This document shows, piece by piece, positions 35,629 through 46,129 of a DNA stretch of 64,000 nt; the first letter of the stretch is position 1, and the number at the start of each line of letters is the position of its first letter. The notes beneath the pieces were generated by a model. The model saw only the letters and a program-made list of their open reading frames with translations, searched no databases and was not told where the DNA came from. Position numbers and translations under genes: made by a program. This DNA is from Sphingobium fluviale (lineage in GTDB: Bacteria; Pseudomonadota; Alphaproteobacteria; Sphingomonadales; Sphingomonadaceae), in the NCBI RefSeq assembly GCF_004122115.1, contig NZ_SBKP01000003.1, positions 248,001-312,000 of the forward strand, read 5' to 3'.

Positions 35629-36113
35629 TTGAGTTAATGGCCCTAATTGCCAGCCTTCCTTCGTTGGGAGGGCTTGGATTTGACGATGGCATAGTTTTTA
35701 GAGCCAGAATCGACTGTGACGTAAAGGCGGAAGATGGGAAGAGCCGTTTGAGCTTTCTATTTCCTGAGCCAGATGTGCCGCTGGCAGTTGATCTCGAGTC
35801 CGATATTTCGACAGAGGCAAAATTCGCCGTATTGGTGTTGAGTACCGCGTCTGACGGCAAAAGTTTTGCATCATGGACTACGGCAAGCGATGTTGTGCCA
35901 AGGCCGATCATTCAACCAAAGGACAGCAAACTTCCTGCTCCGCCGATTTTCAGACCTTTGATCCAATTCGGCAACGGATCGTTTGAAAATTTAACTCCGA
36001 AGGACGGTCGGGGAATGCGTTGGTCTTACTATCACAATTCGATTTCATCCCATGGCATTTCGTTTAAATCCCGAGGGCAATGCAAGCTAACCAATTACAT
36101 GGAGGGTCTATGA
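35625..36113 (+). CDS. Unknown protein gene inserted between nuoH and nuoI
   Basis: A 162-residue protein with no recognised family, signal or membrane segment. It is soluble and rich in Ser, Asp and Phe, with patches [44 protein letters not shown] and a basic, Ser-rich end. GC content is about 48-50 percent, clearly lower than nuoH (about 63). Yet the frame is embedded perfectly: the start overlaps the nuoH stop and its own stop overlaps the nuoI start (both ATGA), and the nuoI ribosome-binding site GGAGGG lies in its last codons. This points to recent gain with tight operon fit. The function is unknown. Confidence 0.6.
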   Translation: MIELMALIASLPSLGGLGFDDGIVFRARIDCDVKAEDGKSRLSFLFPEPDVPLAVDLESDISTEAKFAVLVLSTASDGKSFASWTTASDVVPRPIIQPKDSKLPAPPIFRPLIQFGNGSFENLTPKDGRGMRWSYYHNSISSHGISFKSRGQCKLTNYMEGL

Positions 36114-36598
36114 CCGCCATAGCCCACTACATCAAATCCTTCACCCTCTGGGAGTTCGTCAAAGCCCATTGGCTGACCTTGAAATATTTCTTCAAGCCCA
36201 AGGCGACGATCAACTATCCTTATGAGAAAAACCCGATCTCGCCCCGCTTCCGCGGCGAGCATGCGCTGCGGCGCTATCCCAATGGCGAGGAGCGCTGCAT
36301 CGCGTGCAAGCTGTGCGAGGCGATCTGCCCGGCGCAGGCGATCACGATCGAGGCGCAGCCGCGTGATGATGGCTCCCGCCGCACCACCCGCTACGACATC
36401 GACATGACCAAGTGCATCTATTGCGGTTTCTGCCAGGAAGCGTGCCCGGTCGACGCGATCGTCGAGGGGCCGAATTTCGAGTTCGCGACCGAAACGCGCG
36501 AGGAATTGCTCTACGACAAGGCAAAGCTGCTTGAAAATGGCGACAAATGGGAGCGGGCAATCGCGGCAAACCTTGCCGCCGATGCGCCCTATCGTTAA
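36110..36598 (+). CDS. nuoI: NADH-quinone oxidoreductase subunit I
   Basis: A 162-residue ferredoxin-like subunit with two 4Fe-4S motifs, [12 protein letters not shown] near 62-73 and [12 protein letters not shown] near 101-112. The ATG at 36110 follows GGAGGG and overlaps the preceding stop. It carries electrons from NuoG toward NuoB. Confidence 0.97.
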   Translation: MTAIAHYIKSFTLWEFVKAHWLTLKYFFKPKATINYPYEKNPISPRFRGEHALRRYPNGEERCIACKLCEAICPAQAITIEAQPRDDGSRRTTRYDIDMTKCIYCGFCQEACPVDAIVEGPNFEFATETREELLYDKAKLLENGDKWERAIAANLAADAPYR

Positions 36599-36625
36599 GG
36601 CCGCACGCAGGGGGATGAACATCCA

Positions 36626-37237
36626 GTGATACAGGTCTTTGCCTTTTATCTTTTCGCGGTGCTGATGATCGCGGCGGGCGCGCTGACGATCTTCGCGCGC
36701 AATCCCGTCCACAGCGTGCTGTGGCTGATCGTCGCCTTCTTCAACGCGGCCGGGCTGATGGTGCTCGTCGGCGCGGAGTTCATCGCGATGCTGCTCGTCA
36801 TCGTCTATGTCGGCGCGGTTGCGGTGCTGTTCCTGTTCGTCGTCATGATGCTCAACATCGACTTTGCCGAGTTGCGCGCCGGGTTCGTCAGCTATCTGCC
36901 CTTTGGCGTGCTGATCGCGCTGGGGCTGCTGGCGGAAATATTGCTGGGGTTGGGCGTCTGGAAGGCCGGGCCGTTGCAGCTCGCCCAGCGCGCCGCGCCG
37001 ACGCCCGCCGATGTGCCGAACATCAAGGCGATCGGGCAGGTGCTCTATACCGATTATATTTTCCTGTTCGAGGCCGCGGGCATCATCCTGCTGGTCGCGA
37101 TGATCGGCGCGATCGTGCTGACCCACCGCGCGCGCACCGGCGTTAAGGCGCAGAATATCGACAAGCAGAACCGCCGCCGGCCGCAAGACGCCGTGGTGAA
37201 CGTCAATCAGCCCGTGGGGCAGGGGGTGGAGCTGTGA
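36626..37237 (+). CDS. nuoJ: NADH-quinone oxidoreductase subunit J
   Basis: A 203-residue five-helix membrane subunit ([43 protein letters not shown]). It begins at GTG 36626 with GGGG about 11 bases upstream, a weak spacing. The C-terminal part after about 170 is hydrophilic ([19 protein letters not shown]). NuoJ sits next to NuoK in the proton-pumping arm. Confidence 0.95.
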   Translation: MIQVFAFYLFAVLMIAAGALTIFARNPVHSVLWLIVAFFNAAGLMVLVGAEFIAMLLVIVYVGAVAVLFLFVVMMLNIDFAELRAGFVSYLPFGVLIALGLLAEILLGLGVWKAGPLQLAQRAAPTPADVPNIKAIGQVLYTDYIFLFEAAGIILLVAMIGAIVLTHRARTGVKAQNIDKQNRRRPQDAVVNVNQPVGQGVEL

Positions 37238-37539
37238 TTGGCTTGTCGCATTATCTGGTCGTGTCCGCCATCCTGTTCGTGATGGGCGTGCTCGGCATCT
37301 TCATCAACCGCAAGAACATCATCATCATCCTGATGGCGATTGAGCTGATCCTGCTCTCCGTAAACCTCAACCTCGTCGCGTTTTCCGCCTATCTGGGAGA
37401 TCTCGTCGGCCAGATCTTCAGCATGTTCGTGCTGACCGTGGCGGCGGGCGAGGCGGCAATCGGCCTTGCCATTCTCGTGATCTATTTCCGCTCGCGCGGC
37501 ACCATCGCCGTAGACGACGCCAACCGGATGAAGGGGTAA
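37234..37539 (+). CDS. nuoK: NADH-quinone oxidoreductase subunit K
   Basis: A 101-residue subunit with three helices and the two conserved membrane glutamates (in [18 protein letters not shown] and [13 protein letters not shown]). It is an antiporter-like proton channel part. It begins at GTG 37234, overlapping the nuoJ stop. Confidence 0.96.
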   Translation: MIGLSHYLVVSAILFVMGVLGIFINRKNIIIILMAIELILLSVNLNLVAFSAYLGDLVGQIFSMFVLTVAAGEAAIGLAILVIYFRSRGTIAVDDANRMKG

Positions 37540-37543
37540 GCCG

Positions 37544-39601
37544 GTGCATCCTATCCTGCTTATCGTTTTCCTCCCGCTGCTCGCCGCGATCATCGCGGGG
37601 CTGGGCAACAAGGCACTGGGCAAGCTGCCCGCGAAACTTATCACCACGGGCGCGCTGTTCGTCTCGTGCGCGCTCTCCTGGCCGATTTTCCTGAGCTATG
37701 TAGCGGGTGACGCCGGGCCGACGGTCGTGCCGGTGCTGCACTGGCTGTCATCGGGCAGCTTCGAGGCGGCGTGGGAGCTGCGCGTTGACGCGCTCACCGC
37801 CGTGATGCTGGTGGTGGTGACGAGCGTGTCCGCCCTCGTCCACCTCTACAGCTGGGGCTATATGGACGAGGAGCCGGATCAGCCGCGCTTCTTCGCCTAT
37901 CTCTCGCTCTTCACCTTCGCGATGCTGATGCTGGTGACGGCGAACAACCTGCTGCAGATGTTCTTCGGCTGGGAAGGGGTGGGCCTCGCGTCCTACCTCC
38001 TCATCGGTTTCTGGTTCCGCAAGCCCTCGGCCTCGGCCGCCGCGATCAAGGCATTCGTGGTGAACCGAGTGGGCGACCTCGGCTTCATGCTCGGCATCTT
38101 CGGCACCTATTTGGTGTTCGATACGATTTCGATCCCAGATATCCTAGCCGCCGCGCCGGGCATGGCGGGCAGCACCATAGGTTTTCTGGGCTATCGCTTT
38201 GATACGATGACGGTGCTGTGCCTGCTGCTGTTCGTCGGTGCCTGCGGCAAGTCGGCGCAGCTTGGCCTGCACACCTGGTTGCCGGACGCGATGGAAGGTC
38301 CGACGCCGGTTTCCGCGCTGATCCATGCGGCGACGATGGTGACGGCGGGCGTATTCATGGTCTGCCGCCTCTCGCCGATGTTCGAGACGAGCGAGACGGC
38401 GCTGGCCGTGGTGACTTATGTCGGCGCGGCGACCTGCCTGTTCGCAGCGACGGTCGGCACCACGCAGAACGACATCAAGCGCGTGATCGCTTATTCCACT
38501 TGTTCGCAGCTCGGCTATATGTTCTTCGCGGCGGGGGTGGGCGCTTATGGCGCGGCGATGTTCCACCTGTTCACCCACGCCTTCTTCAAGGCGCTGCTGT
38601 TCCTCGGCGCGGGCAGCGTGATCCACGCGATGCACCACGAGCAGGACATGCGCTATTATGGCGCACTGCGTAAGGAAATCCCGATCACCTTCTGGGCGAT
38701 GACGGCGGGCACGCTGGCGATCACCGGCGTCGGCATCCCTGGCACGCTCTTTGGCTTTGCGGGCTTCTTCTCGAAGGACTCGATCATCGAGAGCGCCTAT
38801 GCCGCAGGCGGCCCCGGCACGACCGCGTTCCTCATCGGCATTACGGCGGCGCTGCTGACGAGCTTCTACAGCTGGCGTCTGGTGTTCCTCACCTTCTTCG
38901 GCAAGGCGCGCTGGGCGGGCAGCGAGCATATCCAGCACGCGGTTCATGACGCGCACGGACATGACTCCCATGGTCATGACGACCACGCGCATGACGATCA
39001 CCACGGGCACGATGCCCATGCCATCGGCACGGCGGGCTATCATCCGCATGAAAGCCCGCTGGTCATGCTGATCCCGCTGATCGTCCTCTCCATTGGTGCG
39101 GTGGCGGCAGGTTTTGTTTTCCATCATGCCTTCATCGATGCCGAGGGCGGTGCGCAGTTCTGGGCGCCCTCGACCCTCGCGTTCGATGCGCATCTGATGC
39201 ATGCGAGCCACGAGGTGCCGCTGTGGGTCAAGTGGTCGCCGTTCGCGGTGATGGCGACCGGCCTGATGATCGCCTACATGGCCTATATCCGCCATACCGA
39301 TTGGCCGGCGAAGTTCACCGCGCAGTTCCATGTGCTGTATGACTTCCTGCTCAACAAATGGTACTTCGACGAGCTGTACGACATGCTGTTCGTGAAACCC
39401 GCCTTCGCCATCGGCCGCTTTTTCTGGAAGCGGGGCGACGAAGGGACCATTGACCGCTTCGGCCCCAATGGCATGGCGGCGCTGGTCGTCGCGGGCGGGC
39501 GCCTCACGCGCAGGCTCCAGTCCGGCTATCTCTACACTTATGCGCTGGTGATGCTGCTAGGCCTCGCCGCTGCGGTAACCTGGGCGATCACAGTATCATG
39601 A
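37544..39601 (+). CDS. nuoL: NADH-quinone oxidoreductase subunit L with His-rich loop
   Basis: A 685-residue antiporter-like subunit with about 16 helices and the long lateral helix at the C-terminal end. Diagnostic motifs are [46 protein letters not shown] and [21 protein letters not shown]. Between about residues 465 and 503 lies a hydrophilic insert with 14 histidines in 39 residues, mixed with Asp. It begins at GTG 37544 after AAGGGG. Its stop overlaps nuoM as ATGA. Confidence 0.97.
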   Translation: MHPILLIVFLPLLAAIIAGLGNKALGKLPAKLITTGALFVSCALSWPIFLSYVAGDAGPTVVPVLHWLSSGSFEAAWELRVDALTAVMLVVVTSVSALVHLYSWGYMDEEPDQPRFFAYLSLFTFAMLMLVTANNLLQMFFGWEGVGLASYLLIGFWFRKPSASAAAIKAFVVNRVGDLGFMLGIFGTYLVFDTISIPDILAAAPGMAGSTIGFLGYRFDTMTVLCLLLFVGACGKSAQLGLHTWLPDAMEGPTPVSALIHAATMVTAGVFMVCRLSPMFETSETALAVVTYVGAATCLFAATVGTTQNDIKRVIAYSTCSQLGYMFFAAGVGAYGAAMFHLFTHAFFKALLFLGAGSVIHAMHHEQDMRYYGALRKEIPITFWAMTAGTLAITGVGIPGTLFGFAGFFSKDSIIESAYAAGGPGTTAFLIGITAALLTSFYSWRLVFLTFFGKARWAGSEHIQHAVHDAHGHDSHGHDDHAHDDHHGHDAHAIGTAGYHPHESPLVMLIPLIVLSIGAVAAGFVFHHAFIDAEGGAQFWAPSTLAFDAHLMHASHEVPLWVKWSPFAVMATGLMIAYMAYIRHTDWPAKFTAQFHVLYDFLLNKWYFDELYDMLFVKPAFAIGRFFWKRGDEGTIDRFGPNGMAALVVAGGRLTRRLQSGYLYTYALVMLLGLAAAVTWAITVS

Positions 39602-41181
39602 ACGAGCTCGGCTTTCCCATATTGTCCCTGATGATGGCAGTGCCGATGGCGGGCGCGATTGCCTGCCTCTATGCGGGCGCGTCTGGCGCGCGATTGATCG
39701 CGCTGGTCGCCACGCTGGTGAACCTCGCGCTGGGCATCCTGCTGTGGCTTAACTTCGATCAGGGCGCGGGCCATGCGCAGTGGCAGTTTCAGGAATATGC
39801 GCCGATCTTCGGCCGCTTCGCATGGGCGATGGGGATAGACGGCATCGCGCTAACCCTGATCGCGCTCACCGTGTTCCTGATGCCGATCTGCATCCTCGCC
39901 AGCTGGGACAGCATAGAAGAGCGCGTCGGCGAATATATGGCCGCGTTCCTGTTCATGGAAACCCTGATGATCGGCGTGTTCGCGGCGCAGGATCTGTTCC
40001 TGTTCTACATCTTCTTCGAGGCAGGCCTGATCCCGATGTATCTCATCATCGGCATCTGGGGCGGCGTGAACCGCATCTACGCCAGCTACAAGTTCTTCCT
40101 CTACACGTTGCTCGGCTCGGTGCTGATGCTGATCGCGATGCTTTGGATGGCGCGCGAGGCGGGCAGCACCGACATCCCGACGCTGATGGCCTATAACTTT
40201 GATCCGCATGCGCAGACCTGGCTGTGGCTCGCCTTCTTCGCCAGCTTTGCCGTCAAGATGCCGATGTGGCCGGTACACACCTGGTTGCCCGATGCCCACG
40301 TGCAGGCGCCGACCGCAGGCTCGGTGATATTGGCGGGCGTGCTTCTGAAAATGGGCGGCTATGGCTTCATCCGCTTCTCGCTGCCGATGTTCCCGGAAGC
40401 GTCCGCGCAGTTCGCGTGGCTCGTGTTCGCGCTGTCGATGGTCGCGGTGGTCTACACCTCGCTCGTTGCGCTCGTGCAGAGCGACATGAAGAAGCTGATC
40501 GCCTACAGCTCGGTCGCGCACATGGCGATCGTCACCGTCGGCCTGTTCGCCTTCAATCAGGCGGGCATCGAGGGCGCGATGATGGTGATGCTGGGCCACG
40601 GCCTTGTGTCTGGCGCGCTGTTCCTCTGCGTCGGCGTGATCTATGATCGGCTGCACACCCGCGAGATAGACCGCTATGGCGGCCTTTCGATCAACATGCC
40701 GAAATATGCGCTGCTGTTCATGCTGTTCACGATGGCGGCGGTCGGCCTGCCCGGCACCTCAAACTTTGTAGGCGAGTTTCTGGCGCTGATGGGTGTCTAT
40801 GAGGCGTCGAGCTGGGTCGCTTTGGTCTGCACCACCGGCATCATCCTCGGCGCGGCCTATATGCTCTATCTTTATCGCCGCATCTGCTTTGGCGACCAGA
40901 AAAATGCCGATGCCGCAGCCATGCCGGATCTGACGGCGCGGGAACTGGCGATGCTGGTGCCCATCGGCCTTTCGGTGCTGTGGATGGGCGTCTATCCTGA
41001 AAGCTTCCTCAGCCCCATGCGCGCCGATGTGCAGGCTTTGGTGGCGCGCATTGCGCCCGCCAAGCCGGAAGGTGACGCAAAGCTGACGGCGGGCAAGCCG
41101 CAGCCTGTGGCGGCTCATGGCGCGCACGAAGGTGGCCATAAGGCCGAAGAAGTACATGCAACCGCTGGGGAGGCGCACTGA
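39598..41181 (+). CDS. nuoM: NADH-quinone oxidoreductase subunit M
   Basis: A 527-residue antiporter-like subunit with 14 helices ([62 protein letters not shown]). The last 30 residues form a polar tail with five His ([23 protein letters not shown] region), echoing the His-rich loop of NuoL. The stop overlaps nuoN by one base. Confidence 0.97.
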   Translation: MNELGFPILSLMMAVPMAGAIACLYAGASGARLIALVATLVNLALGILLWLNFDQGAGHAQWQFQEYAPIFGRFAWAMGIDGIALTLIALTVFLMPICILASWDSIEERVGEYMAAFLFMETLMIGVFAAQDLFLFYIFFEAGLIPMYLIIGIWGGVNRIYASYKFFLYTLLGSVLMLIAMLWMAREAGSTDIPTLMAYNFDPHAQTWLWLAFFASFAVKMPMWPVHTWLPDAHVQAPTAGSVILAGVLLKMGGYGFIRFSLPMFPEASAQFAWLVFALSMVAVVYTSLVALVQSDMKKLIAYSSVAHMAIVTVGLFAFNQAGIEGAMMVMLGHGLVSGALFLCVGVIYDRLHTREIDRYGGLSINMPKYALLFMLFTMAAVGLPGTSNFVGEFLALMGVYEASSWVALVCTTGIILGAAYMLYLYRRICFGDQKNADAAAMPDLTARELAMLVPIGLSVLWMGVYPESFLSPMRADVQALVARIAPAKPEGDAKLTAGKPQPVAAHGAHEGGHKAEEVHATAGEAH

Positions 41182-42632
41182 TGTTGGATACCGCTTCCCT
41201 GATACTGGCGCTGCCTGAGCTGGTGCTGACCGCCGCCGGGCTGATCCTGCTGATGATCGCCGCCTATGCGGGTGACACCAGCGCGAAGATGATTGGTTGG
41301 CTTGGCGTTGTGGCGCTGGGCGTGGCCGCTTGGGCGCTGTGCCCGGCGTGGACGCAGGGTGGCGATGCGTTCGGCGGGCTTTACCGCGGAGATGCGTTCG
41401 GCGCCTTCGCCAAGGGGCTGATCTATCTGGCGGCCGCTGTCTGCATCCTCATTGCGCCGCGCTTTTTCGAGGCGGGCGGTGCGAATGGCGCGCGCGCGAT
41501 CCGTGCCGAATATCCGATCCTGATCCTGTTCGCCTGCGTCGGCATGGGCATGATGGTGTCTGCCGGAGACATGCTGACCCTCTATGTTGGGTTGGAGCTG
41601 AACAGTCTCGCTGCCTATGTGCTCGCAAGCTTCATGCGGCAGGACGGGCGCAGCGCGGAAGCGGGCCTCAAATATTTCGTGCTCGGCGCACTGGCGAGCG
41701 GCATCCTGCTCTACGGCATTTCGCTGCTTTATGGCTTTACTGGCTCGACCAGCTATGCCGGCATCGCCGCCGCCATGGCAGACGGGCTGTCGCACGGCGA
41801 AACCTTCGGTCTGGTGTTTGTGCTGGCGGGCCTCGCGTTCAAGATCAGCGCCGTGCCGTTCCACATGTGGACGCCGGACGTCTATGAAGGCGCGCCGACC
41901 CCCGTCACCGCGTTCTTCGCCAGCGCGCCCAAGGTGGCGGCGATGGGCCTCACCGTCCGCGTCGCGATGGAGGCTATGGGCAGCGCGGCATCAAGCTGGC
42001 AGCAGATCGTCGTGTTCGTCGCGCTTGCTTCCATCCTGTTCGGCGCTGTCGCGGCGATCGGCCAGACCAACATCAAGCGGCTTTTGGCCTACAGCTCGAT
42101 CAACAATGTCGGCTTCGCGCTGATCGGCCTTGCGGCTGGCACGGCGGAAGGCGTTGCTGCCGTGATGAGCTATCTCGCCATCTATGTGGTGATGACGATT
42201 GGCAGTTTCTTGTGCGTCCTCCAGATGCGCGACAGCCAGGGCAATCCGGTCGAAGACATTGCCAGCCTTGCCGGCCTGTCGCAGAGCCGCAAGGGGCTGG
42301 CCGCCGCCTTCGCGATCTTCATGTTCAGTCTTGCGGGCATCCCGCCGCTGATGGGCTTCTGGGCCAAGTTCCTGGTGTTCGATGCCGCTGTCGCTGCCGG
42401 GATGACCGGGCTTGCCGCCTTCGGCATCGCGATGTCGGTCGTCGGTGCGTTCTACTATTTGAAGATCATCAAGACGGTCTATTTCGACGAACCCGCCGCC
42501 GAATATGCGCCCGCTGGAAGCCGTATGGAAAGCGCGCTGATAGCGGTGAGCGCCGCGCTGATCGTGCTGGGTTATCTCTTCAACCCGCTGCTCGACACGA
42601 TGAGCGCAGCGGCGGCGGCGGCGCTCCACTGA
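41181..42632 (+). CDS. nuoN: NADH-quinone oxidoreductase subunit N
   Basis: A 483-residue antiporter-like subunit that ends the nuo operon (YVGLELNSLAAYVLASFMRQDGRS, KISAVPFHMWTPDVYEGAPTPVTAF, QTNIKRLLAYSSINNVGFALIG). It starts as TGATG with nuoM. birA follows after five bases, so transcription probably continues. Confidence 0.97.
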   Translation: MLDTASLILALPELVLTAAGLILLMIAAYAGDTSAKMIGWLGVVALGVAAWALCPAWTQGGDAFGGLYRGDAFGAFAKGLIYLAAAVCILIAPRFFEAGGANGARAIRAEYPILILFACVGMGMMVSAGDMLTLYVGLELNSLAAYVLASFMRQDGRSAEAGLKYFVLGALASGILLYGISLLYGFTGSTSYAGIAAAMADGLSHGETFGLVFVLAGLAFKISAVPFHMWTPDVYEGAPTPVTAFFASAPKVAAMGLTVRVAMEAMGSAASSWQQIVVFVALASILFGAVAAIGQTNIKRLLAYSSINNVGFALIGLAAGTAEGVAAVMSYLAIYVVMTIGSFLCVLQMRDSQGNPVEDIASLAGLSQSRKGLAAAFAIFMFSLAGIPPLMGFWAKFLVFDAAVAAGMTGLAAFGIAMSVVGAFYYLKIIKTVYFDEPAAEYAPAGSRMESALIAVSAALIVLGYLFNPLLDTMSAAAAAALH

Positions 42633-42637
42633 CCGAC

Positions 42638-43357
42638 ATGACGCAGCCCGTCCGGCTTGTCGGCGAGACCGGATCGACCAACGAAGATATGAAGGCGCTT
42701 GCCGCTGCCGGGGAACCGGAGGGCGCATGGCTGCGCGCCGAAGTGCAGACCTCTGGCAAGGGACGTATGGGCCGCGCATGGCAGGGCGATGTCGGCAATC
42801 TCTATGCGTCCACTCTGGTGCGGCTCGGCCCGCTCGATCAGCCCGCGCATAGCCTCGCGCTGGTGATAGCGGTGGCGGTGCATGAGGCGCTGTCCGAGTT
42901 TGTTGGCGCAGGCGTACTCAGCCTGAAATGGCCGAATGACGTTTTTGCCGGTAACGCCAAGCTGTGCGGCATGCTGCTGGAGCGGGTGGGGGATGCGATT
43001 ATCCTCGGCATTGGCATTAACATCGTCAGCGCGCCCGTGTTACCAGACCGCGAAACGACCTGCCTGCGCGATCTGGGTGCCGCATCCTGCGATGCCGCGC
43101 ATGTGCTGGAGCGGGTTGCTGAGCATTTTGCCAATAGCCTGGCACAGTGGCGCACCTATGGGCTGGAACCGCTGATCCGCGCGTGGCAGGCGCGTGCGCA
43201 CCCCCCCGGCACCGCGCTGGCGGCACAACTTCCCGATGGCGAGCGTATATCGGGAGCTTTTGAGGGGCTGGATGCGCACGGTGCGCTCATCCTTCGCTTG
43301 GCGGATGGCTCCAGACGTGTCATTCATGCTGGTGATGTGTTCCTGCTGAACCCCTGA
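42638..43357 (+). CDS. birA: Biotin--[acetyl-CoA-carboxylase] ligase
   Basis: A 239-residue ligase of the short type, without the N-terminal repressor HTH of E. coli BirA. It has the biotinyl-AMP loop TSGKGRMGRAWQ near 39-50, LSLKWPNDVFAGNAKLCGML near 100-119 and a C-terminal SH3-like domain (GAFEGLDAHGALILRL). It attaches biotin to carboxylase carrier proteins. The ATG at 42638 gives the family N-terminus (VRLVGETGSTNEDMKAL); no strong ribosome-binding site precedes it, consistent with coupling to nuoN. Confidence 0.93.
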   Translation: MTQPVRLVGETGSTNEDMKALAAAGEPEGAWLRAEVQTSGKGRMGRAWQGDVGNLYASTLVRLGPLDQPAHSLALVIAVAVHEALSEFVGAGVLSLKWPNDVFAGNAKLCGMLLERVGDAIILGIGINIVSAPVLPDRETTCLRDLGAASCDAAHVLERVAEHFANSLAQWRTYGLEPLIRAWQARAHPPGTALAAQLPDGERISGAFEGLDAHGALILRLADGSRRVIHAGDVFLLNP

Positions 43358-43380
43358 CCGACTGCGGAGAGATTTGAGCC

Positions 43381-44178
43381 ATGCTTCTGGCGATTGATGC
43401 TGGTAATACCAATATCGTGTTCGCGCTGGTGGAGCCGGGGCAGGGGGATGCCCCGCCCACCATCCGCACCCGCTGGCGTATCGCCACCGATGCGCGGCGC
43501 ACGGGCGATGAATATGCGGTCTGGCTCAACCAGCTGTTGATGCTCGAAGGCTTCACCATGGCAGATGTGAACGCAGTGATCATCGCCACCGTGGTGCCAC
43601 GCGCGCTTCATAATCTGCGCACGCTCGCCAGCAAATATTTCAAGGTAGAGCCTCTGGTCGCGGGGGAGGCTGGCGCGGAATGGGGCATAGAGCTGGATGT
43701 CGCGGAGCCTGAGTCTGTGGGCGCGGACAGGGTGATCAATGCCATCGCCGCACATGCGCGTGAGCCGGGCGACCTCATCGTCATCGACTTTGGCACCGCG
43801 ACCACGTTCGACGTTGTGGATTATACCGGCGCCTATAAAGGTGGGATCATCGCGCCCGGCATCAACCTCTCGCTTGATGCGCTGGTGAGCGCGGCGGCCA
43901 AGCTGCCCCGTATCGCTATCGAGGCGCCCGCATCCAGCTCGGTCATCGGCCGCACCACCGAGGAACAGATGCACATCGGCGTCTTCTGGGGCTATGTTGC
44001 GATGATGGAAGGGCTCGTTGCCCGGATGCGTGCCCAGATCGGCCGTCCCGCCAAGATAATCGCGACCGGCGGCCTCGCGGTATTGTTCAATGATCACACC
44101 AGCTTGTTTGACCGGATTGTCTCTGATTTGACCATCGAAGGCCTGGCAATGTTGTATAGCAGGAGCCAGCACGGCTGA
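43381..44178 (+). CDS. coaX: Type III pantothenate kinase
   Basis: A 265-residue ASKHA-fold kinase. It has phosphate 1 motif [13 protein letters not shown] at 4-16, [13 protein letters not shown] near 117-129, [13 protein letters not shown] near 139-151 and [15 protein letters not shown] near 158. It makes 4'-phosphopantothenate, the first step of CoA synthesis; type III enzymes need no eukaryote-type pantothenate kinase. GGAGAG is about 9 bases before the ATG. It sits in the frequent alphaproteobacterial order nuoN-birA-coaX-rnj. Confidence 0.95.
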   Translation: MLLAIDAGNTNIVFALVEPGQGDAPPTIRTRWRIATDARRTGDEYAVWLNQLLMLEGFTMADVNAVIIATVVPRALHNLRTLASKYFKVEPLVAGEAGAEWGIELDVAEPESVGADRVINAIAAHAREPGDLIVIDFGTATTFDVVDYTGAYKGGIIAPGINLSLDALVSAAAKLPRIAIEAPASSSVIGRTTEEQMHIGVFWGYVAMMEGLVARMRAQIGRPAKIIATGGLAVLFNDHTSLFDRIVSDLTIEGLAMLYSRSQHG

Positions 44179-45818
44179 TGACCCCCGGTAATGAGTTATT
44201 GTTCCTGGCCCTTGGTGGGTCGGGCGAAATCGGCATGAACGCCAATCTCTATGGCTGTCGCGGCAAGTGGATTTTGGTCGATCTCGGCGTGACGTTTGCC
44301 GATCCCTTTTATCCGGGCATAGACCTTGTGATGCCGGACCTCGCCTTTATCGAGGAACGGCGCGAGGATCTGCTCGGCATCGTGCTGACCCACGGGCATG
44401 AGGATCATATCGGCGCGCTGCCCTATCTCGCGGCGGACCTTGGTGTGCCGCTTTATGCCACGCCTTTCACCGCTGGCCTGATTGCGGGCAAGCTGGAGGA
44501 AGAAGGGCTGCTCGGCCAGGTGGAGCTGCGCACGGTAGAGCTGGGCGGAGCCATCAAACTGGGTGAGTTCGCCATCCGCTATGTTGCGTTGGCGCACAGC
44601 ATCGCCGAGGGCAACGCGTTGCTGATCGATACACCATTTGGCCGCATCTTCCACACCGGCGACTGGAAGCTGGATGAGGAACCACTGATTGGTGAGCCTG
44701 CAACCGAAGCGCAATTGCGCACCATTGGTGACGAAGGCGTGCTGGCTCTGGTGTGTGACAGCACCAACGTGTTCAACCCGGAGGCCAGCGGCTCTGAGGG
44801 CGGGGTGCGTGACGGGCTGCTGGAAGTCGTCAGCCAAGCAAAGGGCAGGGTGATCGTCACTACCTTCGCCTCCAACGTCGCGCGGCTGAAGACGCTGGGC
44901 GATGTCGCCCGTGCCACCGGGCGGCAGTTGTGCCTCGCGGGGCGCTCGCTTGACAGGATCACCTCTGTCGCGAAGGCGAATGGCTATCTGCGTGATCTGC
45001 CGCCGCTGATCGACTGGGACAGGGCGATGGATCTGCCCGCGCGGGAGGTGATGATCATCGCGACCGGCGGGCAGGGCGAGGCGCGGGCCGCGCTGGCCCG
45101 CATGGCCGAGGGTACGCACCCGATCAAGCCAGTGACGGGTGATCTGATCGTGTTCTCCTCCAAACAGATACCCGGCAACGAGATTGCGATCGGCCGCATC
45201 CAAAACGCCTTCGCCGCGCAGGGCGTCGAGATGGTGACGGAGAAACAGGCGCATATTCACGTCTCCGGCCATCCCGGCCAGCCGGAACTGCGCGCGATGT
45301 ATGAATGGTTGAAGCCGGAGATCCTGCTGCCCGTGCATGGCGAGATGCGGCATATGCAGGCGCAGGCGCGGCTGGGGCTGGCTCATGGCATCCCCCATGC
45401 GCTGGTTCAGAAAAATGGTGACATGGTCCGTCTTGCACCCGGCAAGGCAGCGGTGATCGGCCATGAGCAGACCGGCCGGCTGGTGCTGGATGGCGATGTC
45501 ATCCTGCCCGCCGATGGCGGCACGCTGAACGAGCGGCGCAAGCTCTCGGTCAATGGCCAGATCAGCGTCGCGGTGGCGCGAGACGGCAAGGGGCGGCTGG
45601 CGGGTGCCCCACAGTTGCGCCTGCAGGGCGTGCCGCTGGAGGAAGACCGCGAGGCGTTCCTCTCCGAAGCTGCCGAGGAAGCCACCGCTGCGGTAAGCGC
45701 GCGTGGCTCGGAAGAGCTGGAAGCAGTGCGCGAGCGGGTGCGCCTTGCCGTCCGCCGTGTCGCGACGCGCTGGACCGGCAAAAAGCCTATCGTTGACGTG
45801 CTCATCATCGACATCTAG
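44178..45818 (+). CDS. rnj: Ribonuclease J
   Basis: A 546-residue metallo-beta-lactamase/beta-CASP nuclease. The zinc motif HGHEDHIG is at residues 72-79, further ligands in HTGDWKLDEEP, and beta-CASP motifs in VTTFASNVARLK and HVSGHPGQPELRAMYEWLKPEILLPVHGE. The C-terminal domain is present. RNase J acts as endo- and 5'-3' exonuclease in mRNA and rRNA maturation. Start and coaX stop share one base (TGATG). Confidence 0.95.
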   Translation: MTPGNELLFLALGGSGEIGMNANLYGCRGKWILVDLGVTFADPFYPGIDLVMPDLAFIEERREDLLGIVLTHGHEDHIGALPYLAADLGVPLYATPFTAGLIAGKLEEEGLLGQVELRTVELGGAIKLGEFAIRYVALAHSIAEGNALLIDTPFGRIFHTGDWKLDEEPLIGEPATEAQLRTIGDEGVLALVCDSTNVFNPEASGSEGGVRDGLLEVVSQAKGRVIVTTFASNVARLKTLGDVARATGRQLCLAGRSLDRITSVAKANGYLRDLPPLIDWDRAMDLPAREVMIIATGGQGEARAALARMAEGTHPIKPVTGDLIVFSSKQIPGNEIAIGRIQNAFAAQGVEMVTEKQAHIHVSGHPGQPELRAMYEWLKPEILLPVHGEMRHMQAQARLGLAHGIPHALVQKNGDMVRLAPGKAAVIGHEQTGRLVLDGDVILPADGGTLNERRKLSVNGQISVAVARDGKGRLAGAPQLRLQGVPLEEDREAFLSEAAEEATAAVSARGSEELEAVRERVRLAVRRVATRWTGKKPIVDVLIIDI

Positions 45819-45843
45819 CGCGCGCGCCGCTACAAGCGCGGGC

Positions 45844-46116
45844 ATGAAAATAACCTCGATCCTCGCCATCTACTTGCTGTTCTGGGTGATGAGCGCGTTC
45901 ATGCTCCTGCCGGTCGGCGTCAAAACGCCGCACGAAACCGGTGAGGCGCTGGTGCCCGGCCAGGCGGATAGTGCGCCCGGTAACTTCCGGCCCAAGCGCA
46001 TTGCGATCCGCGCGACCGTTCTCTCCGCGGTACTGTTCGGGCTTTATTATGCCAATTATGTCAACGGCTGGATTGGGGTAGACAGCCTCGACATCACCCG
46101 CTGGATCGCCCACTGA
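45844..46116 (+). CDS. DUF1467 family membrane protein
   Basis: A 90-residue protein with two helices (SILAIYLLFWVMSAFMLLPVGV at 4-25 and ATVLSAVLFGLYYANYVNGW at 58-77) joined by a polar loop containing KTPHE and PNFRPKR-like segments typical of DUF1467. It is found behind rnj in many alphaproteobacteria. The function is unknown. The ATG at 45844 is 25 bases after the rnj stop. Confidence 0.85.
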   Translation: MKITSILAIYLLFWVMSAFMLLPVGVKTPHETGEALVPGQADSAPGNFRPKRIAIRATVLSAVLFGLYYANYVNGWIGVDSLDITRWIAH

Positions 46117-46129
46117 GGGGGCGAGCGGT

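Noticed and set aside
42212..42637. In-frame extension upstream of birA within nuoN
   Set aside because: It overlaps nuoN in another frame; the ligase family N-terminus begins near 42638.
44196..45869. 557-codon minus-strand frame opposite ribonuclease J
   Set aside because: RNase J has clear motifs on the plus strand; the antisense product has no recognisable motif and no ribosome-binding site.
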